From Bradyrhizobium nanningense (GTDB taxonomy: Bacteria; Pseudomonadota; Alphaproteobacteria; Rhizobiales; Xanthobacteraceae): a stretch of DNA of 64,000 nucleotides. The DNA lies in NCBI RefSeq assembly GCF_004114535.1, contig NZ_LBJC01000026.1:1-64000 (forward strand), given 5' to 3'. Positions 27,102 to 36,088 of the stretch are shown here, one piece after another. The position numbers were made by a program, and so were the translations under genes. The notes beneath the pieces are model-generated. The model was not told the DNA's origin and did not search any database. It worked only from the letters and a program-made list of their open reading frames with translations. Within the stretch, counting starts at the first letter, position 1. Every line of letters begins with the position of its first letter.

Positions 27102-28021
27102 GAACGACGTTCATCGAGAGCCTGTCGCAGGCCGCAAGCGAGAATCCCGACATCTGGCTGCTCTGCGGCGATCTCGGCTACTCCGTGCTGGAGCCGTTCG
27201 CGGCGAAGTTTCCCGATCGCTATGTCAATGTCGGCGTGGCCGAGCAGAACATGGCCGGGGTCGCCGCCGGCATCGCGCTGTCGGGCAAAACGGTCTTCAT
27301 TTACTCGATCGGCAATTTCCCGACGTTGCGTTGCCTCGAGCAACTCCGCAATGACGTCTGCTACCACGGTGCCGACGTCAAGGTCGTGGCCGTGGGAGCC
27401 GGCTACGCCTATGGCAGCCAGGGCTACACCCACCATGCTTTGGAGGACGCAGGAATCATGTCGATGCTGCCGGGCATGGAGGTGTTCGTGCCTTGCGATC
27501 CCATGGAAGTGCGCGCCGCGACGCGTCTGATCGCAACAAGCGGCAAACCGTCCTATCTGCGGCTCAGCCGGGCAGGCGAGCCGAACCTCGCGACGATCGC
27601 GACCGATCTGCGCAAGCCGCGCATCCTGCGTGAGGGGCGGGAGATCGTCATCCTCGCTTGTGGACCGATCGCGTCCCGCGCGCTAGAGGCCGCCGGCGAG
27701 CTCGCGGGGCGCGGGCGAGACGTCGGTGTGGTCAGCGTCTCCTGTCTGAAGCCGCTCGACGAGATGGCGATCCGCGGGGTTGTGCGCGACGCCTCGCTCA
27801 TCGTGACGCTCGAAGAGCACATTCTGCGCGCCGGCCTGTTCAGCCTGGTGGCGGGGGCGTTTGCCGGCGACGCGGTCCGGCCGCCGATTACCGGCATTGG
27901 CATTCCTGAGCAGGGCGGAAAGACCTCGCTGGCGGGATCGCGCGACGCGCTGCTCGATGCTGCGGGTCTCTCGGCTCAGGCGATCGTCGCGCGGATCGAG
28001 CAATCGCTGGCAAGACGCTAA
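27098..28021 (+). CDS. Transketolase, C-terminal (Pyr plus C-domain) subunit
   Basis: A 307-residue protein with the transketolase pyrimidine-binding domain (YVNVGVAEQNMAGVAAGIA, with the catalytic glutamate in VAEQN) and a C-terminal transketolase domain (VSCLKPLDEMAIRG, VTLEEHILRAGL). It should assemble with the N-subunit into an active alpha2-beta2 enzyme. The start ATG overlaps the preceding stop. Donor and acceptor are unknown. It ends 14 bases from the convergent glycosyltransferase. Confidence 0.92.
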   Translation: MRTTFIESLSQAASENPDIWLLCGDLGYSVLEPFAAKFPDRYVNVGVAEQNMAGVAAGIALSGKTVFIYSIGNFPTLRCLEQLRNDVCYHGADVKVVAVGAGYAYGSQGYTHHALEDAGIMSMLPGMEVFVPCDPMEVRAATRLIATSGKPSYLRLSRAGEPNLATIATDLRKPRILREGREIVILACGPIASRALEAAGELAGRGRDVGVVSVSCLKPLDEMAIRGVVRDASLIVTLEEHILRAGLFSLVAGAFAGDAVRPPITGIGIPEQGGKTSLAGSRDALLDAAGLSAQAIVARIEQSLARR

Positions 28022-28034
28022 CGCCGCTTGCGCA

Positions 28035-28997
28035 TCAGACGCCGGACGGCGGAGCGGCATCAAAATTGACGCGCTCGCGCTCGAACACCACGGGTTTATC
28101 GCGAACCTGTCCGTAGATCGCGAGGACATACTCGCCGATCATGCCCATGAAGAACAGCTGCACGCCGCCGAAGAAGAACATGGCGACGATCAGTGTGATG
28201 ATGCCAGGTTCGGCGAGCTGCCGGTACAGGACGAGGCCGATCACCAAGTTGACCAGGGCGTAGCCGATGCTCACGGCCGAGATCAGGAAGCCAGCGAACA
28301 GCCCGAAGCGGACCGGTGCCGTGGTGAAGGACACCAACCCGTTAAGACCCTGGTCGATCAGCGCGCCGGCGCGGTTCTTGGAAAATCCCTTCTTGCGCTG
28401 GCGCCAGGTATAGGGCACGCCGACGGCGCGGCCGCCGCATTCGAACGTCATCATCCGCATGAACGGATAGGTGTCGCGGACGTGTCTCATGGCCTCGACC
28501 ACCCGCCGGTCGACGAGTTGGAAGTCGCCAACGCCGGGCGGAACGTTCACCTCGGAGAACCGGGTCAGCAGGCGGTAATAAGCGTTGCGGATGCCGCGCA
28601 TCAGTCTGCCTTCTTCGCGCACCGCGCGGATACCGTAGACGATCTCGTAGCCGGCCTCCCACAGTTTGACGAATTGTGGAAGCAGTTCCGGCGGGTCCTG
28701 GAGGTCGGCCGGCATAAAGAGCAGGACAGCGTCGCCGCTGCTTGCCATCACCCCGTTATAGGTGTTGCGAAGGGGTCCGAAATTGCGCGCATTGACGATA
28801 ATCTTAACCGCGGGGTCTTGCGCGGCGATCTCGCGCAGAATCTCCATGGTGCGGTCGTCGGACGCATTGTCGCAGAAGAGGTGCTCGCGCCGATAGCCCG
28901 GCAGATGATCATCGAATATTCCGCGGATTGCCTCATAGCAATCTCGAATATTGAGGTCCTCGTTGTAGCACGGCGTAACGATGCTTACTGTTTTCAC
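28035..28997 (-). CDS. GtrB/ArnC-like family-2 glycosyltransferase with C-terminal membrane anchor
   Basis: A protein of about 320 residues. SIVTPCYNEDLNIRDCYE, FCDNASDDRT, NARNFG and MPADLQDPPE are the polyprenyl-phosphate glycosyltransferase motifs. Two membrane segments lie near residues 233-258 and 270-292, with EYVLAIYGQVRDKP after them as in GtrB and ArnC. It would load a sugar, perhaps the product of this cluster, onto undecaprenyl phosphate for use by a periplasmic GT-C enzyme. The GTG at 28997 (VKTVSIVTPC) is preferred to upstream ATGs because the domain starts there. Confidence 0.86.
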   Translation of the reverse strand: MKTVSIVTPCYNEDLNIRDCYEAIRGIFDDHLPGYRREHLFCDNASDDRTMEILREIAAQDPAVKIIVNARNFGPLRNTYNGVMASSGDAVLLFMPADLQDPPELLPQFVKLWEAGYEIVYGIRAVREEGRLMRGIRNAYYRLLTRFSEVNVPPGVGDFQLVDRRVVEAMRHVRDTYPFMRMMTFECGGRAVGVPYTWRQRKKGFSKNRAGALIDQGLNGLVSFTTAPVRFGLFAGFLISAVSIGYALVNLVIGLVLYRQLAEPGIITLIVAMFFFGGVQLFFMGMIGEYVLAIYGQVRDKPVVFERERVNFDAAPPSGV

Positions 28998-29573
28998 TGC
29001 CCGGATCCTGGACCGCGGGTCAGGCCGCGGTCCTGCCAAACCACGGCTTTGACCACGCATGGAATATGAATCGACTAGACCACCCCGAAAGGCATTGTGC
29101 AAGCGCCGCTTGCCGCGCTTTGCTATCAATCAAGCGAGCTGCACCATTTCCCGGATGATTGCGGCGCTGCCAAACCGCTTGTTGGTTCCGAGATCCACTC
29201 CTATCGGTCAAGCGCCTTGCGTCACGGCGACGCCGAGCGGACCGTGGAAGGTGAACCAGTCGAGCTTCTGGCCGAAACTGACGAGTGACGGCTAGCGCGA
29301 TACCGAACGCGTTCCGCCGCGATTGCCCTGCGTGTACACAGACTGCGGCCCGGCACCGCCACGCTTATGACTTTGGAATGAGATCTCAAGCAGCCAGAAT
29401 GCAATCAGCCTCTGAAAGACAGCAGAATCTGGTCCAAGTCGTCTGCCATACTGAGATTCATTTGCCTGCGCTTGTTTAGGAGTGCTTGTGACGGGTTCAC
29501 GAATGTGAGAAACGCTCCGAAAGGCCTTCGAACGCTATTAGCGATAGCCCGAAAAGCTCCGAAAGAACGCGAA
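28998..29573. other. Intergenic stretch between divergent polysaccharide genes
   Basis: About 570 bases between the GtrB/ArnC-like gene and the polytopic membrane protein. No supported gene. Short open frames on both strands (for example 29097-29288 plus) have no recognisable content. Promoters for both divergent genes should lie here, but no confident -35/-10 pair could be picked. Confidence 0.35.
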
Positions 29574-31079
29574 ATGCACAGGTACTTACCGAAATCGCGC
29601 GCGTCGACGACACTGCTCTGCATGGTCACCCTCGTTCTCCTCCTCGGCACTTGCAATCTGGTGTTTGGCGAGATTGTTCCTGCCGGCGGCGGATTAGGGT
29701 GGGACGGCCTCACCTATGCCGAGATGGTGCGCCGACTTGGCTTTATGATCACCGACGGCCAGCTCAGCCGATACTATTCACAGCGGCTTCTTCCCTCGCT
29801 GATCGTAAAGACGATGCTAGCGGTCTGCGGAGCCCAACTTTCCGACCAGAACATCATTCGTGGCTTCCAGCTCATCAATCTTTTAGCGTTGGTTTTGGGC
29901 ACCATCATTTGGAAACGAATGGCGGACCTGCTTTCGCTCGGGTCGAGCGGTGTGTGGATCGGATTTGCGAGCCTCTTCCTGAATTACTTTGCAACCAAGC
30001 ATCTCAGCTATGCCCCGGTCACGACCGATGGTGTCGCGCTGCTGGTAAGCCTGCTCCTGCTATGGCTTTTTCTGGAAAGACGGCCGCTTGCGCTCGCCGC
30101 CGCAACGATAGCCGGCTCTTTCGTATGGCAGCTGACCGGCCTCTACGGAGCCATATTGCTCCTCTCACTACACCTGAAACTTCCAGGCGCCGAAAGCGTG
30201 CAACTGCCTACGGCTGCTTCCGACTGGAAACGAAATGATGGCCAAATGCGCGCCTTCCGGCTCTTTGCCGCAGCGGCGGCGCTGACGATTTCAATCCTTG
30301 TGCTGTCGCAACTTCCAGGAGCAATCAAGAATGGCTCGCTGGTTCGAGAACTTGCGATCTTTGTTACCGGGGCTCCGTCCCTGCTGGTCGTTGTCCTCGC
30401 CCTTTGGATTCTGATCGGCCCCATCCTGCTGAGCAGATCTCTACTTGCCGTTCTGACGGCCGCGCCCTTGCGCTTCTTTCTTCTTGCGGGCACAGCACTG
30501 CTCCTCCCTCAAATTGCATTCACCGCTTTGTCGAACCCGGAGGTCCCAAACCCGAGCGGCGTCTTGTATGTGCTGAACTGGATCGTCTTTCCCTTGGCTG
30601 GCAAAGGGAAGTTTCTGATGGCATTCCTCGCGGCGACGCTGCTTTGGGGGCCGGCCGTCTTGCTCATCATGCTCTGTTGGACCGACGTGAGCACCGAGTT
30701 GCGGAAGATCGGGCTCGGACCGGTCGGTATCGTCGCCGCGACCGTGCCCCTAGTGTTGGTGACTGAATCGCGCTTCATACTCGGAGCGTGGCCCTGCCTG
30801 GTCTTGGGGCTGGCTCGCGCATTGGACCGATCGGGCACATCGAAGCTCTTCGGATATCTATTTGGCGCACTGACGATTCTGAACTCTCAATTTTGGCTCA
30901 GGTTCAATATCGCCCCGTGGGAAGGCAACGACTACGCCGACCTCACGGACTTCCCGAAGCAGATGTTCTTCCTTCACTACGGCCCCTGGATGGGCTGGCC
31001 GGCTTACCTTGCGCAGCTTCCGATAGTTCTCTGCGCCGCTTACGTACTAAAGATTGCAATATACACCAAGGACGCGTAG
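29574..31079 (+). CDS. Polytopic membrane protein, GT-C glycosyltransferase-like
   Basis: A 501-residue inner-membrane protein with about eleven hydrophobic segments. Its first periplasmic loop contains GGGLGWDGLTYAEMVRR, an acidic-aromatic motif placed as in GT-C enzymes that use polyprenyl-phosphate sugars. A second feature is SRYYSQRLLPSLIV. It would be a natural acceptor-side partner for the GtrB/ArnC-like enzyme encoded divergently upstream, the two forming a periplasmic glycan-modification pair. That partnership is inference. ATG 29574 is chosen because the first membrane segment follows it; the ribosome-binding site is weak and an upstream TTG is in frame. Confidence 0.6.
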   Translation: MHRYLPKSRASTTLLCMVTLVLLLGTCNLVFGEIVPAGGGLGWDGLTYAEMVRRLGFMITDGQLSRYYSQRLLPSLIVKTMLAVCGAQLSDQNIIRGFQLINLLALVLGTIIWKRMADLLSLGSSGVWIGFASLFLNYFATKHLSYAPVTTDGVALLVSLLLLWLFLERRPLALAAATIAGSFVWQLTGLYGAILLLSLHLKLPGAESVQLPTAASDWKRNDGQMRAFRLFAAAAALTISILVLSQLPGAIKNGSLVRELAIFVTGAPSLLVVVLALWILIGPILLSRSLLAVLTAAPLRFFLLAGTALLLPQIAFTALSNPEVPNPSGVLYVLNWIVFPLAGKGKFLMAFLAATLLWGPAVLLIMLCWTDVSTELRKIGLGPVGIVAATVPLVLVTESRFILGAWPCLVLGLARALDRSGTSKLFGYLFGALTILNSQFWLRFNIAPWEGNDYADLTDFPKQMFFLHYGPWMGWPAYLAQLPIVLCAAYVLKIAIYTKDA

Positions 31080-31236
31080 ACCAATATAGGTCCAATTAAA
31101 TCGCGTCACTTCTGCGAGTAATCTTTCTTTCACGAAGTATCTTGGCTACGATGTTGACTAGTTATCGATAGCTGATCAGCCAAAGTCCTCTAATGCTGCA
31201 TTTCGACTGAAGTAAAATTGCTCAATTTGTAAATCG

Positions 31237-31590
31237 ATGCCGCGCGTCCTCTACATCAACGAGAAATTTGGCCACGATGCGACGATCATCCTGGACAGTG
31301 GAGACGCGTGTTGGATCTCCGTTGGCAAAAAGGGAGTCTTAATACGCTCTCACAAGCACAGCTTTTGGGGCGGATTGCTCGGAAGCCTGTTTGGTCCCAA
31401 GCTCTATCAGGAACGGGATGTCTACCGGGCACTCAGCGTTGCTCAAGCGATTTTGGCAACCTTTCGGCCGGTTCCTCAAATTCGATGTAGGGATGCGATG
31501 CTCAAAGCCTTCTGCACTGCAGTCTGGCACTGCCCCTCACCCGCACGCGTCAAGACCGTCTTGCATGATCCGGCTTTACTGACGGCGTGA
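31237..31590 (+). CDS. Hypothetical protein
   Basis: A 117-residue protein starting MPRVLYINEKFGHDAT. Residues 15-65 read as beta strands (ATIILDSGDACWISVG, KKGVLIRSH) followed by a short glycine-rich turn. No family recognised, no signal peptide. It sits alone in an AT-richer region between the GT-C-like gene and the degenerate P63C-type gene. Codon use is less biased than in the neighbours, which may point to acquisition. Confidence 0.4.
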   Translation: MPRVLYINEKFGHDATIILDSGDACWISVGKKGVLIRSHKHSFWGGLLGSLFGPKLYQERDVYRALSVAQAILATFRPVPQIRCRDAMLKAFCTAVWHCPSPARVKTVLHDPALLTA

Positions 31591-31726
31591 CATTGGCGCG
31601 GACGATCGCTTAACATAGTCCGTCTTCGCCTGTACGCCGTACTTGCTTTCTTCTGACCCGGCCATATTCCTGAAGTATGAATACGCGTAGAAAGACGACC
31701 ACCAGCGGCCGAGAACGCGGTGGAAA

Positions 31727-32303
31727 GTGCAGTGGGGAGTTCCCGCCCGAGCCGCGGGAGGAGCCGCAAGGGCAGCTGCGCTCTCAGGTGACGAGCGACG
31801 GGAGATTGCTCGGAAGGCCGCCAAGGCTCGCTGGGCGCGACACCTGCCGCAGGCGACGCATCAAGGCGTCCTTCGACTTGGCGACATCGAGATCGAGGTG
31901 GCCGTCCTCGACAACGGCCAGCGTGTGATTACTCAGAATGGCTTCATGTTGGGCCTGGGTCGCTTTCGCCCCCCCCAAAGGGCGACGGTATCGCAAGAGC
32001 GGCAATTTGCCCCCTTTCTTGACAATGCAAAATCTCGAGCCTTTTATCGATGAAGGTTTGGTCGTGCTGGCTAATCAAATGGAATTCCGCACCGATCAGG
32101 GCGTGAAGGCGGTCGGCTACGCGGCGAATTTCCTCCCGGAGGTTTGCGCCGTCTTTGCGCGCGCCCAACGGGCCGGAGTCTTAAAGGTCACTCAGCGTAA
32201 CATTGCTCACCGCGCCGGAATTATCGCCGAGCGCCTCCAACGCTCAGACGCGACGTCCCTCGTTGATGAAGCTACAGGTTACCGAGAAACTCGCGAGATG
32301 TAG
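31727..32303 (+). pseudogene. P63C-domain-type protein, frameshifted at a C run and lacking the C-terminal domain
   Basis: The first frame reads GGAARAAALSGDERREIARKAA... then THQGVLRLGDIEIEVAVLDNG and TQNGFMLGLGR, the familiar N-terminal part of P63C-domain proteins. At the run of eight C near 31970 the frame changes. The next frame continues with NLPPFL, NLEPFIDEGLVVL, GVKAVGYAANFLPEVCAVF and SLVDEATGYRETREM, which is the middle part of the same family. A stop follows and the P63C domain proper is missing. So it is both frameshifted and truncated. The start is taken as a GTG at 31727. Confidence 0.75.
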
Positions 32304-32681
32304 ACGGCCGGGTGGTTACGGCCGCGAGGAATAAATCCAAGCGCCCCACAATCTTGGTTCTGCGATACCAAACCAGGTCGTGTACCCATCTGTGGACGCC
32401 CCGTGAGATGCAAGCGATTTTTGAAGAAGATCGGCACTTAGTCGGATGCTGCCATCTGTCCGGCCTCTGATGGTGCAGCGATGAAGCTGCGGGCCCGTAT
32501 GGGAGTTCGCAGACCGGAACCAAATCATAAATGCGTGCTCTAGGCACGATGAGTACGCCTGGTTCTTCCGGCCTCGTCTCGCCGACTGTTGAGCCATACC
32601 CTCCTTCGACCGACTACATCTCCGACGACCTCAGGTCCGCCAGGATCACGCCTTGGCTGCGACCGGAGCCCTGTAATTCTC
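32304..32681. other. Intergenic stretch beside the IS110 element
   Basis: About 380 bases with no supported gene. It probably includes the flank of the IS110 element and the lost 3' part of the P63C-type gene, but no coding remnant of that domain is readable. Confidence 0.35.
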
Positions 32682-33680
32682 CTACTTAACAAGTAGCGCC
32701 CAGACGATCCGCGCGATCTTGTTGGCGAGCGCTACCGTTACCAGCATGCGCGGTTTGCGAGCCAGCATCTGTTCGAGCCAAGAACCCCTCGGCGCACCGC
32801 GTTTGCTTGCCTGTTGCACAACAGCGCTGCTGCCGATGATGAGGAGGCGCCTGAGCGTTCGCTCCCCCATCTTGGACGTCGCGCCCAGCTTCTGTTTGCC
32901 ACCCGTCGATTTTTGAAGAGGCGTGAGGCCCAACCAGGCGGCAAAGTCGCGGCCCTTGGTGAAAGTCTCGATCGGCGGTGCCAGGGCGGCGATCGCGGTG
33001 GCGGAGATCGGGCCAATGCCAGGAATGGTCATCAGCCTGCGCGATACCTCGTCCTCGCGAGCGCGTCGCGCGATCTCCTTGTCGAGATCCGCGATCTTGC
33101 CATTCAACTCGGCGAGAAGGTCTAGCATCACTTGGAACATGGGACGGGCCGCTTCGGGAAGGGAGCTGGCCATCGCTTCTTCCTCGATCAGGTCGGCAAG
33201 CGTTGCCACATGCGATGGCCCCTTGGGCGCTATCCAACCATATTCCGTGAGGTGTCCTCGGATCGCGTTGATGAGCTGGGTTCGCTGCCGCACCAACAGG
33301 TCCCGGGTTCGAAACACAAGACCCGCAGCCTGTTGCTCTTCACTCTTCACGGCAACGAACCGCATGCTCGGCCGCTGCGCAGCTTCGCAGATCGCCTCGG
33401 CATCGATCGCGTCGTTCTTTTGCCGCTTTACGAACGGCTTTACATAAGCGGGCGGGATCAGCCGAACCTCATGGCCAAGCTGCGTGAGCTGTCGGGCCCA
33501 GTGATGGGCTCCGCCACATGCCTCTAAAGCTACCGTGCAACTCGGCTGGGCTGCGAAGAAATCCAAGCGCTTTCCTCGGCTGATCCGTTTGCTGAATACA
33601 GCCCGTCCTTTCCCGTCCGCTCCATGAACGTGGAAAACATGCTTAGCGATATCCAGACCGATTGTGCTAACGTGCAACAC
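32682..33680 (-). CDS. IS110 family transposase (DEDD type)
   Basis: A 332-residue complete transposase. The N-terminal RuvC-like DEDD domain has GLDIAKHVFHVHG, VALEACGGAHHWAR and KNDAIDAEAICEA. The C-terminal transposase_20 domain has the helix-hairpin-helix IPGIGPISATAIA and the conserved serine region AAWLGLTPLQKSTGGK. IS110 elements have no classical inverted repeats, so the element ends cannot be fixed by eye; the non-coding flanks probably carry them. The frame is intact and the element may still be active. It sits between two damaged genes. Confidence 0.93.
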   Translation of the reverse strand: MLHVSTIGLDIAKHVFHVHGADGKGRAVFSKRISRGKRLDFFAAQPSCTVALEACGGAHHWARQLTQLGHEVRLIPPAYVKPFVKRQKNDAIDAEAICEAAQRPSMRFVAVKSEEQQAAGLVFRTRDLLVRQRTQLINAIRGHLTEYGWIAPKGPSHVATLADLIEEEAMASSLPEAARPMFQVMLDLLAELNGKIADLDKEIARRAREDEVSRRLMTIPGIGPISATAIAALAPPIETFTKGRDFAAWLGLTPLQKSTGGKQKLGATSKMGERTLRRLLIIGSSAVVQQASKRGAPRGSWLEQMLARKPRMLVTVALANKIARIVWALLVK

Positions 33681-34030
33681 GGACGCCTCCCTTAAGTGGT
33701 GCTAAACACCTCCACTTTGGCACATCGATGCCGTCGGCGGGGCGTCCACCCCATCATGAACCGGCCGATGACGCGACGAAGGTGACGTCTGCTTTGCCTC
33801 TGTAGCGACCAAGTTCGTGCGCGGAGCAATATGTCGCGATGGGCCAACAGGCGACATCGCCGCTAATTGACGCGGCCTCCAGATTGCATAAAAATACTAC
33901 AATTAGGTGTTGGACGGCCCCGCAGCTTTAGTCCTAGCCTCTCGCGAGACGCACCCGGCGGATGCGGGCGGCCGGTCCTCCGCTGCTCAGATCCAGATGG
34001 TCACAGCCGTGCCGGAACTGGAGGCGAATC
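33681..34030. other. Intergenic stretch, IS110 5' flank and promoter region of the phosphodiesterase gene
   Basis: The part next to the transposase start (33681-33770) is probably the non-coding end of the IS110 element. The rest leads to the ribosome-binding GGAGG at 34019-34023 in front of the exported phosphodiesterase. No gene seen. Confidence 0.35.
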
Positions 34031-36010
34031 ATGAAAGCGAGATCGCTTGCTCTCCTCAGTGCCCTCTTCATTATGCTGCCCCCGCTCGCCAGCGACGTGT
34101 TCGCGCAACTGGCGGACGCGTCCGCCAAGCGGCGGGCGATCGTCTTCGTCTGGGACGGGCTGCGCGCTGACGACCTGACACCGGAAATCACGCCGAACTA
34201 CTTCGCGCTCGCGCGAACTGGTGTCGTCTTCGCCGACCATCACGCGGTGTATCCAACGTTTACGATGATGAACTCCGCCTCCATCGCGACCGGCACCTAT
34301 CCGGGCACGCATGGATTCTACGGCAACGTGGTGTACGCCCCGCGCGCGAGCGGAAAGAACGCCAAAGGCGCCGAGATCGACTTTTCGGCGCCGGCCTTCA
34401 TCGAGGATTTCGGCGTGGTCGAGGCGGTGCGCGAAGCCTACCAGGGCAGGTTGACGCTGGTTCCGACACTGCTGCAGGCAGCACAGGCCAACGGCCTGAC
34501 CACCGCAGCCGTGGGCAAGTTCGGCGCCGCCTTCATTCAGGACTATCTACGGGGCGGCATCATTCTCGACGAGGACGCGGCGATACCGCTCGCCTTCGCC
34601 AAGGAATTGCAGAACGCGGGCTACGCGCTGCCGCGCAACAGCGTTAACGCCCATCCGGCTCGCGAATTGAATCTCGCCAAGGACAACGGCGATCCCACTG
34701 CGCCGATCCCGATCCAGCGGCTGAAGGACGGGCAGACCGCCAACCCACTCGATCGTACGGGGGCGCTGTCGCGGCGCGGCTTTCGGTACCTGACCGATGT
34801 TTTCGTCAACTACATCTTACCGGTCAAGCAACCGGACCTGACCGTGTTCTGGTCAAAGGAGCCGGACGCCACCAACCACGCCTATGGACCGGGGACCTAC
34901 AATTCAATCGACGCCACCCGGATGAATGATGAGATTCTGGGCCGCGTCATGGACAAGCTTCACGAGCTTGGCTGGGAGCAATCGACCGACATTATCATCA
35001 CCCAGGACCACAATCACAGCACGGTTTCCGGCGACGTCGGGCACTTCCCGTTGCGCGACATCGCCGACGGCGGCGCCGGCGCCGTCGATCCACATGGTTA
35101 CTCGGTGTCGGGCTTCGTACGCACAGCCGAGCTACTGTCACGCGACGGGCTCAAGGCCTACGACGGTGTTGGCTGCCGCGCTATCCCGATCCTGTCGGGC
35201 ATCCTGCCCGACGGCACGCACCTGCAGCCGCTGCGGGATGACAACGACGGAAGCATTTGCGGCAAGCCCCAGAAGCTTACCTCCGCGGCCTTTGTTGTTC
35301 CGAAGCCAGTCCCGGCGGGCGCGGTCGTCGTGGCCGCCAACGCCGGCAGCGACTACCTGTTCGTTCCGGACGGTAACCTCGGCGTGGTGAAGGCCGCTGT
35401 CGCCAGCCTGCAGAGCCGGCAGCAATTCGGCGCAATCTTCGTGAGCGACCGCTACGACGAGATCGCGGGCACGCTGCCGATGAGCCTCATCAACACGGAA
35501 TCAAAAGTGGCCGGACGAGCGCCGGACGTCATCGTCAGCTTCAATTATGACGGGACCATCGCAGTGGCCGGCAAGCCGGGCATCAGCTACGCAAGCTCGG
35601 TCAACCGCCGCGGCGACCACGGTAGCTTCTCACCGACCGACACGCGTATCTCGCTGCTGGCGCGCGGTCCCAATTTCAAGGTCGGCCTCTACGACACGCT
35701 GCCCACGGCCAACGTTGATATCGCCCCGACCGTTGCACACATCCTCAAGCTCAGCATGCCGGACTTGCAGGGTCGCGTGCTCGAGGAGGCACTGAAGGAC
35801 GGCCCACCGGTCACCGATTTCAGCGTGCTGCGCAAGACACACCGCTCTTCGACCCGGACCGGCCTGACCATAAAGCTGCCGACCGATCTAGACGGCCGCG
35901 GCATTGATCCGAGACTCAGCACATATGCGGTCGAGTTACACACCAAGGTGCTGAGCCGCGGCGGCAATAGCTATACCTATTTCGACTACGCGACATCGAT
36001 CCGGGAGTAG
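34031..36010 (+). CDS. Exported type I phosphodiesterase / nucleotide pyrophosphatase (alkaline phosphatase superfamily)
   Basis: A 659-residue protein with a Sec signal peptide (residues 1-25, cleavage after VFA). VFVWDGLRADDL gives the first metal aspartate. YPTFTMMNSASIATG holds the nucleophile threonine of the NPP family, and TYPGTHGFYGN follows. Later metal ligands are in KEPDATNHAYGPG and TQDHNHSTV, and a final histidine in RGDHGSFSPTDTR. It should hydrolyse phosphodiester or phosphomonoester bonds in the periplasm. ATG 34031 has a GGAGG at 34019-34023. Substrate unknown. No operon partner. Confidence 0.87.
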   Translation: MKARSLALLSALFIMLPPLASDVFAQLADASAKRRAIVFVWDGLRADDLTPEITPNYFALARTGVVFADHHAVYPTFTMMNSASIATGTYPGTHGFYGNVVYAPRASGKNAKGAEIDFSAPAFIEDFGVVEAVREAYQGRLTLVPTLLQAAQANGLTTAAVGKFGAAFIQDYLRGGIILDEDAAIPLAFAKELQNAGYALPRNSVNAHPARELNLAKDNGDPTAPIPIQRLKDGQTANPLDRTGALSRRGFRYLTDVFVNYILPVKQPDLTVFWSKEPDATNHAYGPGTYNSIDATRMNDEILGRVMDKLHELGWEQSTDIIITQDHNHSTVSGDVGHFPLRDIADGGAGAVDPHGYSVSGFVRTAELLSRDGLKAYDGVGCRAIPILSGILPDGTHLQPLRDDNDGSICGKPQKLTSAAFVVPKPVPAGAVVVAANAGSDYLFVPDGNLGVVKAAVASLQSRQQFGAIFVSDRYDEIAGTLPMSLINTESKVAGRAPDVIVSFNYDGTIAVAGKPGISYASSVNRRGDHGSFSPTDTRISLLARGPNFKVGLYDTLPTANVDIAPTVAHILKLSMPDLQGRVLEEALKDGPPVTDFSVLRKTHRSSTRTGLTIKLPTDLDGRGIDPRLSTYAVELHTKVLSRGGNSYTYFDYATSIRE

Positions 36011-36088
36011 GATGTCTGCTTCACCCCTAACAGCGGCGCGAGAGCGAACAATCCGAGACCGCCGCTTTGGGCCAACAGCTGACGTTTC

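Noticed and set aside
29097..29288. 63-codon plus-strand frame before the GT-C-like gene
   Set aside because: No ribosome-binding site and no recognisable content; likely chance.
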